DNA of 64,000 nucleotides from Chrysoperla carnea (GCF_905475395.1 NC_058340.1:71340181-71404180), one strand, 5' to 3'; shown: positions 24,901 to 36,425, counted from the stretch's first letter. Notes: generated by a model not told the origin, from the sequence alone. Numbers and translations: made by a program.

Positions 24901-27739
24901 ATAAGATTCTGCTCTTAGATATTTCTTTAAGTCTATGCATTTTTTTAAATCGCAAACGAATAATTTTGAGATAGATTCGCTAGAAGCTTACTATGAAATC
25001 GCTAGCCTTGGGTTCGATTCCTAAAAAAGAGTAAATTTTCAGACGATTAAAAACTTTATAAATGATCAAAGAGTGTTCCAGTAGTTTGCGCGCATCGAAA
25101 AAGAGCGTCTATGAGTCGTTTCTGTAAAGAATATTTTAAGACTTCTGACTTCGCATATATTTACAAACAGTACATGCTGTGCTTTCTAGAAATATTAGCA
25201 AAACGATTTGCCAAATCATAATTTGAATCTGTTTTCTTTCCCTAAAAAGGAACAATCAATAAGTCCCATTTTCTAACATGTAATTATCATTTTTTTAAAT
25301 GATACTTCTGTCCCCCCTCCTTAGACGTATCCAAACAAGGTTAGTACAAAAAAAATTTTAAGCATCCTGTGTTGTGTTACACAGCATCCTTTTACTTTTC
25401 TGTCGACGGAAATTGAAAAGTTTTAGAAGACTTTTTCAATTCAAATATCAATAAATAAATTTTAGAAAACAAAAAAATCGGTAGTTTGCCAAAAATTAAT
25501 ATTTGTTTATTTTTGTTTGATTTAGGGATCAAAACCGGTATTTATCAGAGGCGAAACGTTTAAAGCATGGCGCTGATCGTGAAACAGATGTGACTGCCCA
25601 AGGTATGCAATACCTGGAAGCTGTATTACTTTTCCTATTAACTGGACATTCAATGGAACATGACAGTGTTTCGGAGAAAGCAGCGTTTACAATGTATAAA
25701 GATACATTACATTTAATTAAGTAAGTTGAATTTTTAATTAATTTGTTTTGTAAGTTAACTAAATTTATTTTTTACCTAATTTTTAATCTTTTGTATTTTT
25801 TTTTTTTTTTCCTAGATATATTTCATCCAAATTCAGAAGTCAACAAGATAATTCACCACAAGGGAATATTCATAATAAATTAGCTATTTTAAGGTTAGTA
25901 TTTAAATTTCCTCTCATTCCTATTCGTTCCCGAATCATCGTTCTCAGAGTCAGGTCGAACTTCGGGAAGTCGAGGCGTCCTGATGTCAAGTTTATAAATG
26001 CTTCGTGAAACAGAATCTCTTGGCAATGAATATATTGATATGCGTATCGGACCACTCTGACGTTAAAGGGAACGAAGCAGCGGACTCGTTGGCATGAGAT
26101 AAATTATCTCAAACTCTTCATTCATCTGAGTCTGTCATTCTCATAGCAAATTGCTCCATAATTTACCGAATAAAAGAATGACTACGATTAGCCCATCTTG
26201 ATTACTGGGATTTTGTGGAGGGCATGCGATAGACCAAATTGTGTATAACCACAGCTAGCTCATTCGACTGTGCTCGCTTGAAACTCACTAGTGCCCAGTT
26301 GAGAACTGTGGTGGGACTCCACATATACCACTTATACCACTATACGGAGGACGATAAAATCTCCATAAATGTTATTTGCTCCTGCTGAAACCTGCAGAGC
26401 GTGTCAGGCTTAGAATATTTGGATCCGAAACCATGGATCATCCATCAATCCTGGGAGAAATTGCCCCCTACAAAATCCTACAGCTTCATCTGTTTGAAGT
26501 AGAATCTTCTACCCGGGGACGTCTTGCCTTAGTTTGACAGATTGGTCTCAAGAAGTCTCTATTCACATATTTTTTATCATATTATTAATTTTTGTCTTTC
26601 TTTTTTAGTTTAAGGACACAGTCATTACTATATTTGAAATTATTTAAAATGAGAAAAAATGAGGCCAAAGAATATCAAAAAATGTTAACGGAATATCACC
26701 AAAAGGTAAACATTTTTGTAACCAAAACTTTTCTTTAAAACTTCCAATTTATAAAATTTTTCTGTTTGTTTTCATAGGCAACACTTACAGCACCTTTACA
26801 ACCGGATCAATTAGGTCCAGTTGTTGGTGGTCAAGGTACACCGTCTCCATTATCACCAACTCCATCACCAGCCGGATCCGTTGGATCTGTGGGTAGCCAA
26901 TCATCGGGATATCGTAGTGATGAACTAGCATCACGTAGTGGTGTTACGAATACGAGTGGGGGTAATAATATTGTTGCCGTTGGTGGTCCAAATTCACAAC
27001 AGCAATTAGTGGCACAAATTGGACCAATCATGCCCGTTTCATTGAATATACATCAAGCAATGCAGAAACAAACACAACATTTCAGTTACCTACTCTCATG
27101 TCATGATTTATGGGAGCAAGCTGACCTTTTGGTACTTAAAGGAAAGCATAAAGGTAAGCTAAGTTTTAAAACATCATTACTTATTTAATTTAATGTAACC
27201 TACTTTTATGAGAGGGGTCGTCTCAAACACCCCTTTCACCTGAGCCTGTGAAGGAATCATTACAACAAACCCATCTGGATTACTATGACATTGAACAGGA
27301 CATGCGACTAGCCAAACTGTGCTTGTCTGAAATTCACTATAGTACAGTTGAGAAGGGTGGTGGGACTCTTGACAGTACATTGTCAATTGAACTGCCACGT
27401 TCAAAATTGATTGATGATCCTTTTATTATTCCAGTTTCAATAATTGATAGGTAAGGTTAGAGTGGCTGTCCTGGGGGTGGGACACACTTAGACCATAGGA
27501 TCCGTTGTGATACCGTAAATGGGTTGGCCCATCCCCGGCCAACGATTTCATGGCCCATTCCGGCCTTTTTATTTCGAAGCTTTTTATTATTCCAGTTTCA
27601 ATAATTGTTATTTTTATTTATTTTTCCAGAATTTTTCATCGAACTAGATCAATATTGTCGACCGTTAACTATGCATAGTTCATTTAAACATTTAGTAAGA
27701 TATGTGCGAGCTGGCATACAACGATTAAAAGAAATGTGA
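18958..27739 (+). CDS. lilli: AF4/FMR2 family transcription elongation scaffold (lilliputian/AFF4 homologue), 3' eight exons
   Basis: Exons that join in frame with GT-AG borders are 18958-18988, 21547-21654, 22180-24468, 25526-25720, 25816-25893, 26609-26705, 26778-27153 and 27630-27739. They give about 1,093 residues ending in a TGA. AF4/FMR2 proteins scaffold the super elongation complex in the nucleus and help release paused RNA polymerase II (family knowledge). Seen here: the [15 protein letters not shown] motif, corresponding to the DLKLSS.ED.D motif of AFF4; a long Ser/Pro/acidic region; three AT-hooks; and a complete C-terminal homology domain ending [10 protein letters not shown]. The N-terminal part (several hundred residues in relatives) is missing, so earlier exons must lie left of the window or be unrecognised in the first 19 kb. 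Introns carry mobile elements, including two LINE tails. The 31-nt first exon is the least certain join. Confidence 0.9.
19331..19580. mobile_element. Foldback element, decayed relative of 8394-8720
   Basis: The arms include 'atgacagagtacatgcgtta' on the left and its reverse complement 'acgcatgtattctgtcatac' on the right. The same words occur in the 8394-8720 element. It lies in the lilli intron between exons 18958-18988 and 21547-21654. Confidence 0.65.
20288..20640 (+). repeat. Family R retroposon-like repeat, longest copy
   Basis: It contains two diverged tandem blocks with 'gaaacat..taagaacactc' followed by 'aatcggttcattcgtttaga', 'gatgccacagacagg' and a terminal 'ggttcgggggttaaaaa'. This type of sequence is widespread in insect genomes as a 3'-end retroposon fragment (recalled, unverified). 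Fragments occur at 1-90, 3022-3190, 51290-51450 and 61500-61600, all in the opposite orientation. It is intronic in lilli. Confidence 0.65.
21700..22045. other. Intronic sequence ending in a transposon-like terminus
   Basis: The lilli intron ahead of the large exon contains 'atggtccaccctgtatatt' near 22031-22049, a terminal word seen in Tc1/mariner-like insect elements. I could not find a matching left end, so only a fragment is suggested. Confidence 0.3.
22180..24468 (+). other. lilli: lilli central exon: acidic Ser-rich region with three AT-hooks
   Basis: This 2,289-nt exon encodes 763 residues with strong D/E/S runs (for example SDSDDD, SSSSDED), Pro-rich linkers and three AT-hook cores: PGRPRK (about 22890), RGRPPK (about 22957) and PGRPPT (about 23037). 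A Gly/Lys repeat with one embedded Cys ([10 protein letters not shown]...) lies at about 23590-23660. The segment SPRWNLSAF at about 22420 resembles the W-containing motif that follows the Ser/acidic stretch in AFF proteins. AT-hooks bind the minor groove of AT-rich DNA (family knowledge). Open frames in the other five phases over this exon are compositional shadows. Confidence 0.85.
25915..26570 (+). pseudogene. Non-LTR retrotransposon relic (RNase H to zinc knuckle) in a lilli intron
   Basis: Around 26036-26095 the plus strand reads [18 protein letters not shown], the end of a retroelement RNase H domain, and then runs into a stop. It continues with LAHLDYWDF near 26187 and a decayed cysteine knuckle near 26340-26390. 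Stops and frameshifts make it non-functional. Related tails lie at 27185-27560, 59090-59360, 62165-62413 and 7336-7560. Confidence 0.75.
27185..27560 (+). pseudogene. Second LINE tail relic in the last lilli intron
   Basis: Plus-strand [19 protein letters not shown] (about 27268) parallels [14 protein letters not shown] of the previous intron copy. The downstream 'gacacacttagaccatagga' and 'tgggttggcccatcc' (about 27480-27530) recur at 59090-59150 and look like the 3' untranslated tail of the same family. Confidence 0.65.
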
Positions 27740-30097
27740 CAAGATGATCTTCAATGGTCCCCAAATGAAGAACCATTTTACCAAAATGAACATTAACCAT
27801 CATTATCTCATCAGAAAAAAATGGAACATTTGAAAAAAACGGGTTTGTGTCTTCACATTTATGCATTTTGGTTTGTTCTTAAAGAAATAATTTGTGCATT
27901 TAAATTTAAAAAAAGGACAAAATCGATAAATTTTTATCGATTGTGTTTGTTTACGTCATCATCGAGTAAAGGACCTATTATCGATTGTTTGCTCTTTTAT
28001 TTTAAGTAATTAAAATTTAAAAAAAATGAATAGTGTGCCACTTTTTTCTCTTTCAATCAAAAAAAAATTTAAAAAAATTATTAAACAAAAAAAAAAACGC
28101 GCGTGCGCAGAGAAATTTTTTAAAAAATTTTCAATTTTGTATACTATTAATTATATTTAAATTAATTAAAAATATTGTAGATTAATTATTATTAATTATT
28201 ATATTATTATTAAAAATTACAAAAAAAAAATTACAAAAATATTATTAAAAAAAATTAAAATAAAATAAATTTATTATTATATGACCTACGTGGACAAAGA
28301 GGACCGACCGATTAAGGAAGAAGAGAAAAAATGAAATTTGTATATTTTTGTAAATAATTATTAAAATTAATTATAAAAAAAAATAAAACACAATTTAAAA
28401 AAAATGATAATATATAAAAAAATATATATTTAAATAAATAAAAAAAAATATTGTACAATTTTTTGCTATAGTAGTGGCCTAGTAAATTTTTTTAAGTCTT
28501 TTTAGAGAATAAGTAAAAAAATTTATATTTGCAAAAAATAAAAATAAAAAAAAACAAAATTATAATGTATACCGGGTGTTCAGTGACTAAAGTAAAACTG
28601 AACGCACTGTATATTTCGCCACTGAAAAATAACTAAAAGGCTCTCCATAATTTTATTTTTTTTTCTGTTGAGTTTTTGTTAAAAAAAAGTTTTGTTTCAG
28701 TCACAATGCTTGAAATTTTTTGATATTTTTGAGAGCTGTTTCAATTAAGTTACACTCCAGATCATGCATCCACGAAATCCCGAAAAATATACAGGCTATT
28801 AACCTAATTAGATGTTTCTTTTTAAGCAGAAATCAGGGACACAATTAGATTTATTCAAAAAGTTTTAATTTTTACCCCCCACAAACTACTAACATTTTTT
28901 TATGATGTTTGTTATCCTTGAACCTCCTGGGATCTAACACAGCTCTTTTTTAGGGTACATAAGTGAACTTGAAGATGCGCTACTCCAATTTCTCGAAGTA
29001 TTATCATGGAAATCCTTTTACAAAAAAACTGATCTAGGAAATTAGGGCAAAAATCGAAATTTATACTTCGAGTAATAGAGGAAATCGGAGTAACTCATCT
29101 TCGAGTTTATTTCTAAGTGAACCCTGGTAACAAAGAGTGTCGGGTTATTTATTTTTGCGAAATTTATTTTATTAAATGACCTATTCGTAATTCAATTAAA
29201 TCCGAAAAGATAAGGATTTAAAATGGGAGCATGAAATGTGGTGTAAATTAGAATACAAAAATAAGTGTAAAACTAATTTGGTGTTTAGTAATCAGTGTGA
29301 AGAATGATGATCTCAAAACAAAACAAAAGTGGTGATTAAACAGTTTCAGACCCATTTCTACAACCTTTGATTTAACTAGATCCACCGATTCCACAAAATA
29401 TAAAAAGGTAGGAAAATTCTGATTAAATCGAAGTTCATGGAACATTGGGTCCTAAAACCTAAGCATAAATGACCAAAACAAAAATTTAAGTGCTTGTTAT
29501 TTGTAAAAAATTTATTTATTTGTTCCTTTTCTTTTTGAGTTTGTTAAAATTAAAAAATGTACAAAATTATGTGTATAAAAAAAAATGACTCTTCGAGTAA
29601 AAAAAAATTCTAAATCTATGTAAAAGAAATGCTTAGTAATTAAAACAATTCAGTATTTTGTATCTAGATATTTGAGATCTCGTATGAAAATTGTATCTAG
29701 ATCGATTTACTGACACAAAAAAACTGTTAAATTACTCGCGTAAAAAATAATTCTCAAATTTGTATAAAAAAAATGCACTTATTTTCTCATCGCAGAAATA
29801 TTTTTTATAAACAAAAAATAAAATATAAAAAAACGTTTAATATTGTAAAATTGTCCCCTGTTAACTGACTTACCGGCAAAATTCAAATTTATTTTATATC
29901 TCCAGCATTTTACAAATGTTTTCAAAAAAAATCATGACAGAATTTTCACAACTAAAAATTCTATTTTAAAACATTTGTAAAAGACAACAATTTTTTTTAA
30001 ATAAGCAATTGTGAAAATTCGAGTTTATTTTTTTAAGATAATTTACTTTTTAAATAAATATATTATAGTCTATTTCAAATAATTTGAACACAATATA
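27740..30097. other. Probable lilli 3' UTR and repeat-rich intergenic DNA
   Basis: The stop of lilli is followed by several hundred very AT-rich bases with many AATAAA-like words, for example around 28260, so the true polyadenylation site cannot be chosen. A 40-base block near 29023 ('ctgatctaggaaattagggc') recurs at 44430, marking repeat DNA. No other gene is seen. Confidence 0.45.
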
Positions 30098-30099
30098 TA

Positions 30100-31017
30100 C
30101 AGGGGTCTTTCAACAAGAGGTATTATTTTTCACATTTTCGCATAATTGCGGCTGAATTTCGCGAATAACAGCACGAATATTACCTTTGAGGCCTTGAATA
30201 TTTGTTGGGGTATTGGCGTAGACTTTATCTTCAACGTAGCACCAAAGAAAAAAGGTCGATTTCGAGAAATTACACGCCCGGGAAATTTTTACTCAATAGA
30301 GCCCTTGTTTCAACAGATGAATGGCAGCCCTACTGAAAATAAACGTCATCCACGTTCATTGTCTCAATTTTAGACCAAAAATGTCAATCAACATCATTCG
30401 AAAACGCAATCCATTCACTGAAACCGTCGCCCCAGCAACATTTTTGAAAAAATACTGCTCAATGGCCCCGTTACCCCAGTAACCGCACCAAACTGACACT
30501 CCTTTTAAATAGGTAAGTTGTTCAATTATTTCTTTAAGGTTTTCGGAGTCCCAGATTAAAATGAGCACTTCCAGCTCCTAGTCAGCGAATGTACGGCGTT
30601 TTTCCATGGTCTAAAGCCTTCAATTATTGTGTCAACTGCATGCACCTTTTAAACATGTGGGCCAAGATCTTTATTCAAAATACGGTGCAAAGTGATTGTG
30701 AAAAGAGAGAATTCCTGTGATCATCTCAAAATGGACAAACTGATACAGCTGTGATATTTTCAGTTGACCTAGCCGAACGATCACGAGTTGAAGTCGATGA
30801 CCAAACAGTTTTTTGGTCAACATCAAACTTTACGAATCGTTTTTGCAACATTTTCACCGTTTTTTGTAGCAAATTTTTAGTATTTCATTGCGTTGTGCGA
30901 GTGTGTATCGATTCATATCTGAAAATTTCCTAGTTTTTTCTTTGTTAAACGTCATCGATTGACAGTTAAATGTTGACAGGTGAAAAATTTAAAATGACAC
31001 CTCTTGTGGCCCATTAC
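30100..31017 (-). pseudogene. Dead Tc1/mariner-superfamily transposase element
   Basis: The minus strand gives fragments in shifting frames: YFFKNVAGATVSVNG (about 30455), a PGR core near 30280, FFLWCYVED and KVYANTPTNIQ near 30210-30240, and VIREIQPQLCENV near 30150. Together they follow the order of a mariner-like DDE transposase C-terminal half. The ends form imperfect inverted repeats ('caggggtctttcaacaagag' left, 'cctcttgtggcccattac' right) flanked by TA-rich sequence. Multiple frameshifts and stops make it inactive. Confidence 0.75.
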
Positions 31018-31890
31018 ATATAATTAAAATTATATATCTAAACATACCTTTAGAATATTTTAAAAAACAAGTAATTTGGAATGTTTATTTGGTACACTCT
31101 GCTGTAAATTAAATTACTTATGCGCATGTGTGCATCTTCTAAGGGTTATAATTGTATTTATACTGTGTTTTAAAACTATTTCGAAATATTATAATATTTT
31201 TAGAATAATAGAGAACAAAAAAAAATAGACATAATCGAGAAAATGATGCTTAAGGTAGATGAAAAATTATCTTTATGTCTTCTAGGTTTCAAAAAAGGCC
31301 TAAGTGTAAGACACAACCCTGGGTATCATAACTTCACCACAATTGTTAATGCTCCGGATCGTATAATTATACCACTTCGAAATCCTTTAATCATGCATGA
31401 TCCCTTTTCCTTCCATTTTACTTGAAAATCGTTAACAATTAGTGGTGTCAGGGTTTCATTCTCTAACCTATGTGCAAAAATCTGTCTATCTAACTTATTT
31501 TAAAATAAAATTATTAGGAAAATGAACTCATACAAAAAAATTTTCACTATTTCTACTTATTTGAGAAAAACGATTATTTTAATTTGAATCAAAGTCGTTC
31601 AAAGGTCAATCATCAAATAATTTGTAAATTTTCCAAAAATATGGGAATAATGGCAGATAAATCTTATTTATTTATTTTTTTTGTTAGCTACTTAAAAACA
31701 ATATTTTCTGTTATTTTCTTTTCATGTTATCTCTTTTTTTTTATAGTGTACTTAGTGAGAAATTTTTTTTCTTTGAATTCTATATATATATGTATTTAGA
31801 CGATAGAGGGATTTTTGGGTTTGGTTACTCCGAAATAAAAATTTATTTTCGGGCCATTTTCTTTTTTTTGTTATTCGATTTGTTTTATAT
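31018..31890. other. Non-coding intergenic stretch
   Basis: No supported gene. The small plus-strand frames (31243-31425, 31584-31951) are AT-driven, rich in F/Y/I, with no domain. Confidence 0.45.
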
Positions 31891-32072
31891 ATACAGTGTG
31901 TCCCCGGATAGAGGTAGCTATACTTGTAAATTTTTTTATTTTGCATTTTAAGAAAAAAAGTCATTCTTTATAAAAAGAATCAAAACTTCTTATAAAGACG
32001 GACTTTTTTTCTTAAAATACAAAATAAGAAAATTTACAAGTATAGTTAGCTCTATCCGGGGACACACTGTAT
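31891..32072. mobile_element. Tc1/mariner-type palindromic MITE, copy 1 (182 bp)
   Basis: It is a near-perfect palindrome with ends 'acagtgtgtccccggataga' and its reverse complement, flanked by TA. The inner arm 'gcattttaagaaaaaaagtc' is mirrored. The same ends occur at 39136-39889 and 40654-40890. A TA target and CAGTGTGTCC-type ends fit mariner elements. Confidence 0.85.
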
Positions 32073-34483
32073 ATTTAAATTGCCAAAAATATTTGTAAAT
32101 ATTTATTTAAGTTTTCTTTGTTAATAGTTTTTTTTTTCTTTTTATTTTGTAAATAATATTTTTTTCATGAAGTTTTTTACGTTACAAAAATTGTTTTTGT
32201 AAAAAAAAATTACTGGGACCAAAAAACTCGCAAGGGACAACTAAAATGGTCGCACACAAATAATTGATAGAATATTTATTTTTTTATTTAATTGAATAAA
32301 TTTTTATTATTTAGGGTAAAGATGAACCTTATGAAGACTTTTTATTATGGCAGTTTAGCAGATTTTATTTTAACCCTTCAGACCTGGTCGTCTTTCGCAC
32401 CTCTCAAATACTCTCACGCTATTGCGCCAAGGGCGAAATTTCAAATTTTATTTACAATATATTTTTAGGTTACATGCGAAAATACATTAATTTATATGAA
32501 GTAATAGTATATTTAATTTATTTATTAAATTCTGGATAAATAATGTTATTTATAAAATATGTTATAACTAGCTTGAAACCCGCCCGCTTCACTGGGAAAA
32601 GTAAAAACCACCGCTTTATAGCCTGTACCTCTCTAGATCTCACTTAACCTCCTTCCATAATATTCGAAGGGATTGTTTTACACAGCTTTTCTCATTAATT
32701 ATATCAGAAAAGATATAATTACTATTTAAAATTTTTACAGAAACCTTTATGGTTCAAAATGGTGATATAGATATCATTAAATATATAATAATTAGTTATC
32801 ACTTTTTATCTATCTGTCATCTGTCATTGAAAACACAGTTTATCTACGGAGATAGCCGAAGTATAACGAACCCATTCAAATTGAGGTTTTTTATCGACTT
32901 TGCTGAAGCAATGAGAAAAACTCTCACAGCTTTTTATACAATATTGAGCTTGAAGTTTTATCTGTAACATTCTTGTGAGGATTTTACGACCCTTGAGAGA
33001 CATTTTATTTGTTTTAATATCCCACTCGAAGGAGACCAGGAATCATTATTTATTTATTTTAAAAGGTTCATCTTACCTGATAACTCTTGAATGACGTTAA
33101 AAATACAAAAAAATTTTCTTACATTTTTATATTTAAACAAAAAAATTTTATCTTATCCATTTTTTATTGTATATAAATAATTAGGGACCTCGCAAAAATA
33201 AATTTTTTCATTTTTCCTCTTTTTTTTATTATTAATGTTTTTCTTTTTGTATGTTAATTGGAAAAAATATTTTCTTTCTTTTTTTTCTGTTATTTATTTT
33301 TGTATTTTTTATATAATTTATTTTTTATTTATATTTATAATCTTGCCAGAATTATTATGAAATATTTTTTGTTAAAACGTTTCTGGCATATATTTTGTGG
33401 TAACCAAATCTAATTAATATAGCCCAAAAAAAATAAAAACAGTTTATAATTGGTGGGGCTTTCAATTATATTAATTATTATTCATTATTTTAAAAAAAAA
33501 TACAAAAATCAAAATTGATGAGAGATCAGATTTGATGTTCACACAGATGTTTATATTTAAACTTAGAATGCCAACTAATTTAGAAATTAATTACAATAAT
33601 AATTAAATTCAAATCCCCGATGATAAAGTACGCGTAATCGGCATCGTATATCAAGAAAAATCGTGCTTTTCCCATTAAAGCTGGTTGTAAATTCAAATAA
33701 TTATCCCAAAAAGAAATTAATGTGTTATATTTCCGAAATTTTTAGGTTTTTAGGATTTAAATATTTCTCTTCATTTTAAAAATGCCTGATTTGTAATACA
33801 AACAGTTTTCTTTTCAATATCTCCGGTTGGAAGGAAGGGAAATGTACAAAATATTTTTGTTAGGCTTTTGAATTTAAAGTATAAACATCTATGATGCAAC
33901 AAAAATTAAACAACAAAATTTTGAAGAACAATAGTTGTAAGCTACAAAATATTAATTAAAAAAAAAACAAAATGAATTAGTTCGAACAAAATTTGAGACA
34001 TCAAAAAAAATTATTAAAAAATAAATCAAATCAAAATATTTAAATAAAAATATGAACAATTTTTAACAACCCAAAAGTGACCTTTTGTAACGTGAACAGC
34101 AGTACCTTGTATATATTATACATTTATTATATATTAATTAAAAATTTGCAAAAAGTAAAAAAAAAAATTCAGTTAACATAATATATATATAGTAAGTTGC
34201 ATTATATATTTCATCTACCAAGGACCTAGAATTGTTTTACAAAAAATTTATTATTATACATATTATTACATAAATCATTACTTGTAAATATATATAATTC
34301 AATATTTAAACATCTGACTTTTATTTTACCCATCCTTATTTCTCCAAATAATCCCACATTACATCTAATTTTCTGAATAAAATTTAGGTTGAATTGGTAA
34401 GTATGTCTCCAGTAAAAATTATAAGTTGATTGTAAGGTAAGTAAGAATAGTTCATTAAAAAAATGAATCAATTATTAATAACA
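32073..34483. other. Non-coding AT-rich intergenic stretch
   Basis: Nothing supported beyond long A/T runs. The frame at 32749-32967 shows no domain. Confidence 0.45.
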
Positions 34484-34557
34484 CGGAATGGACCTTTGGT
34501 TAATGCATCGGTCTTTGAAACCACGGTGCTGGAGTTCGAATCCAGCTGGGGATAAAA
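34484..34557 (+). tRNA. tRNA-like sequence or tRNA pseudogene
   Basis: It has an internal promoter-like A box ('ctttggttaatgcatcgg') and a very good B box ('gagttcgaatcc'), with a 5-bp T-arm CTGGA/TCCAG. The anticodon-arm region 'ggtctttgaaacc' pairs for only three bases (loop CTTTGAA, anticodon TTG if real) and the acceptor stem does not close. I favour a tRNA-derived repeat or pseudogene over a functional tRNA. Confidence 0.4.
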
Positions 34558-34672
34558 CTTTTATTTTAAATAAAATTTTACGTTTTTCTACATTCATATA
34601 TTTGTCTCTTTTGATTCAATACACTTATGTATACATCTCACTCTCTTATTCTAAATAACATCAAGTATGCAT

Positions 34673-35205
34673 ATGTCATAAATCAATCACTCTTCTATCA
34701 TAAGGTAGGAGGTGGTTATTAAAATATGTCATAAATCAATCATTCTTCTGTCATAAGGTAGGTGGTTATTAAAATATGTCATAAATCAATCACTCTTCGG
34801 TCATTATGATGGTGGCTATAATTTTATAAATCTTTCTCATTCTTTTATAATTATCATGTTCTCCTATTACAAAATATTAAAAAATATTAAAATTTGTACT
34901 TCAAAAACGAAAAATTAATTTTCACATGCTAAAATTTTAACTGTTTAATGAAATTTTATAACATTTTGTAATAGGAGAATATGTAATTATAATTTTATCT
35001 ACGTTAACATGTTCTCCTATTTCCAAATATGATAATATAGCATAAAATCAAAAATTTCCTTGAAATTTAAACTGTCAAATGAAATTTTATAAAATTTGAG
35101 TATGTATATGTCATAAATCAATCATTCTTCTGTCATAAGGTAGGTGGTTATTAAAACATGTCATAAATCATCAATCACTCTTCGGTCATTATGATGGTGG
35201 CTATA
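34673..35205 (+). repeat. Local direct repeats with a 'gtcataaatcaatcattctt' unit
   Basis: A unit of about 50 bp ('tcataaatcaatcactctt', then 'gtcataaggtaggtggttat') occurs near 34675, 34727, 34780, 35108 and 35160. Longer copies carry 'ttatgatggtggctataat'. The spacing suggests duplication of a compound block. Confidence 0.7.
34856..34983. mobile_element. Short inverted-repeat element, copy 1
   Basis: It begins 'atgttctcctattacaaaat' and ends with the inverted 'attttgtaataggagaat'. A second copy lies at 35241-35356 and a partial end at about 35010. Confidence 0.6.
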
Positions 35206-35240
35206 ATTTTATAAATCTATTTCATTCTTCTATAATTATC

Positions 35241-35356
35241 ATGTTCTCCTATTAAAAATGCATAAAAATTAACGATTTAATTTAGAAAAAAAGTAAATTT
35301 TAGTAAAAAAAAATAAAAATCAACCAATTTTTGAATTCTTGTATTAGGAGAACATA
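35241..35356. mobile_element. Short inverted-repeat element, copy 2
   Basis: It begins 'atgttctcctattaaaaatg' and ends 'cttgtattaggagaacata'. The termini are shared with 34856-34983; the inner sequence differs. Confidence 0.55.
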
Positions 35357-35409
35357 ATGACAAAAAAAAAATGAATAAATAAAATAATTAATCATCTTTT
35401 TTAAATCGT

Positions 35410-36425
35410 CAGTTTTCATATATTTGTATTAAGCAAATAGAATGACCAATTTTTACAGTTAGTTATTGAGACGTAGTTTTTCTTCGCACATTATTATAAC
35501 ATTTCACGGATGATTATTCTAGGAAAAGTGTAAAATTTTTCTGTCACGAAAACTTTTATAAAAATAGTACACCCGGTTAGATACGAACCGGAGTACTCTG
35601 TTTTCGGAGCCTGTTGTACTAACCACAGCGCTACTCAAGTTACAACACCCATTTATACTAAAATGGAACATAATGGTAAATGTTTTCAATTCTTAGAAAA
35701 AAGTTTCCTGTCGCTCGTTACACATTTTTAACTCTCATCGCAGAGACAAAAGTTTTTTTTTTATATATTTGTATTAAGAAAATGGAATGACCAATTTTTA
35801 GTTAGCTATTGAGATGTAATTTTTCTTCGCACATTATTATAACATTTGGCGGATGATTAGGCTAGAAAAAGTGTAAAATTTTTCCGTCACAAAAACTTTT
35901 ATAAAAATAGTAACCTTGGTTGGATACGAACCGGGGTACTCTGCATTCGGAGCCTGTTGTGTTAACCACATCGATACCCAAGTTATAATACTCAACTTTA
36001 CAAAAAAGAGTACATAATTGTAAATGTTTGCAATTCTTAGAAAAAAGTTTCTTATCGCTCGTTACACATTTTTAACTCTCACCGGAGAGACAAAAGTTTT
36101 TTTTATATATTTGTAATAAGAAAATAGAATGACCAATTTTAACAGTTTGTTATTGAGAGGCAATTTTTCTTCGCACATTATTATAACCATTTGACGGATG
36201 ATTAGGCTAGAAAAAGTGTAAAAATTTTCCATCACGAAAACTTTTGTAAAAATATTAACCAAGGTTAGATTTGAACCTTGGGTACTCTATTTTCTGAGCC
36301 TGTTGTGCTAACCACAGTGCTATCCAAGTTATAATAGTTACCTGTACTAAAAGGATACATAATGGTATTCTAAATGTTTGAAGTTCTTAGAAAGAAGTTA
36401 CTTATCGCTGGTTAACTTGCAAGTA
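35410..36425 (-). repeat. Tandem array, three copies of a 344-bp unit, each with a tRNA-like block
   Basis: The word 'gagcctgttgt' recurs at 35607, 35950 and 36296, giving periods of 343 and 346 bp. Each unit starts near 'tatatttgtattaag.aaat' and includes 'tttttcttcgcacattatta' and 'aaaagtgtaaaa'. On the minus strand each has a tRNA-like block, about 35573-35645, 35912-35990 and 36255-36332, with an A-box-like 'gctgtggttagtac' and a B-box-like 'ggttcgtatc' (third copy 'ggttcaaatc'). Acceptor and anticodon stems are imperfect, so these are probably tRNA-derived and not working tRNAs. The three blocks are more similar to each other than a random repeat spacer would require. Confidence 0.75.

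Larger units (their letters stand above)
25526..27739 (+). other. lilli: lilli C-terminal homology domain (five exons)
   Basis: The five exons encode about 284 residues beginning [15 protein letters not shown] and continuing through [37 protein letters not shown] and DLWEQADLL to the C-terminus. This is the conserved helical domain that mediates AF4/FMR2 dimerisation. A Gly/Ser/Pro-rich insert (about 26830-27010) sits in the middle as a flexible loop. Splice phases all agree, including the G|AA codon split across the last intron. Confidence 0.9.

Noticed and set aside
30146-30373. Plus-strand frame of 75 residues
   Set aside because: It is antisense to the dead mariner transposase, which has the recognisable motifs on the minus strand.
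34673-35205. Regular direct repeats considered as a CRISPR array
   Set aside because: Spacing is irregular, the unit is long and AT-rich, the genome is eukaryotic and no cas gene is present.
35573-36332. Three tRNA-like blocks considered as functional tRNA genes
   Set aside because: Anticodon and acceptor stems do not pair well enough, and the blocks are part of a tandem repeat unit.
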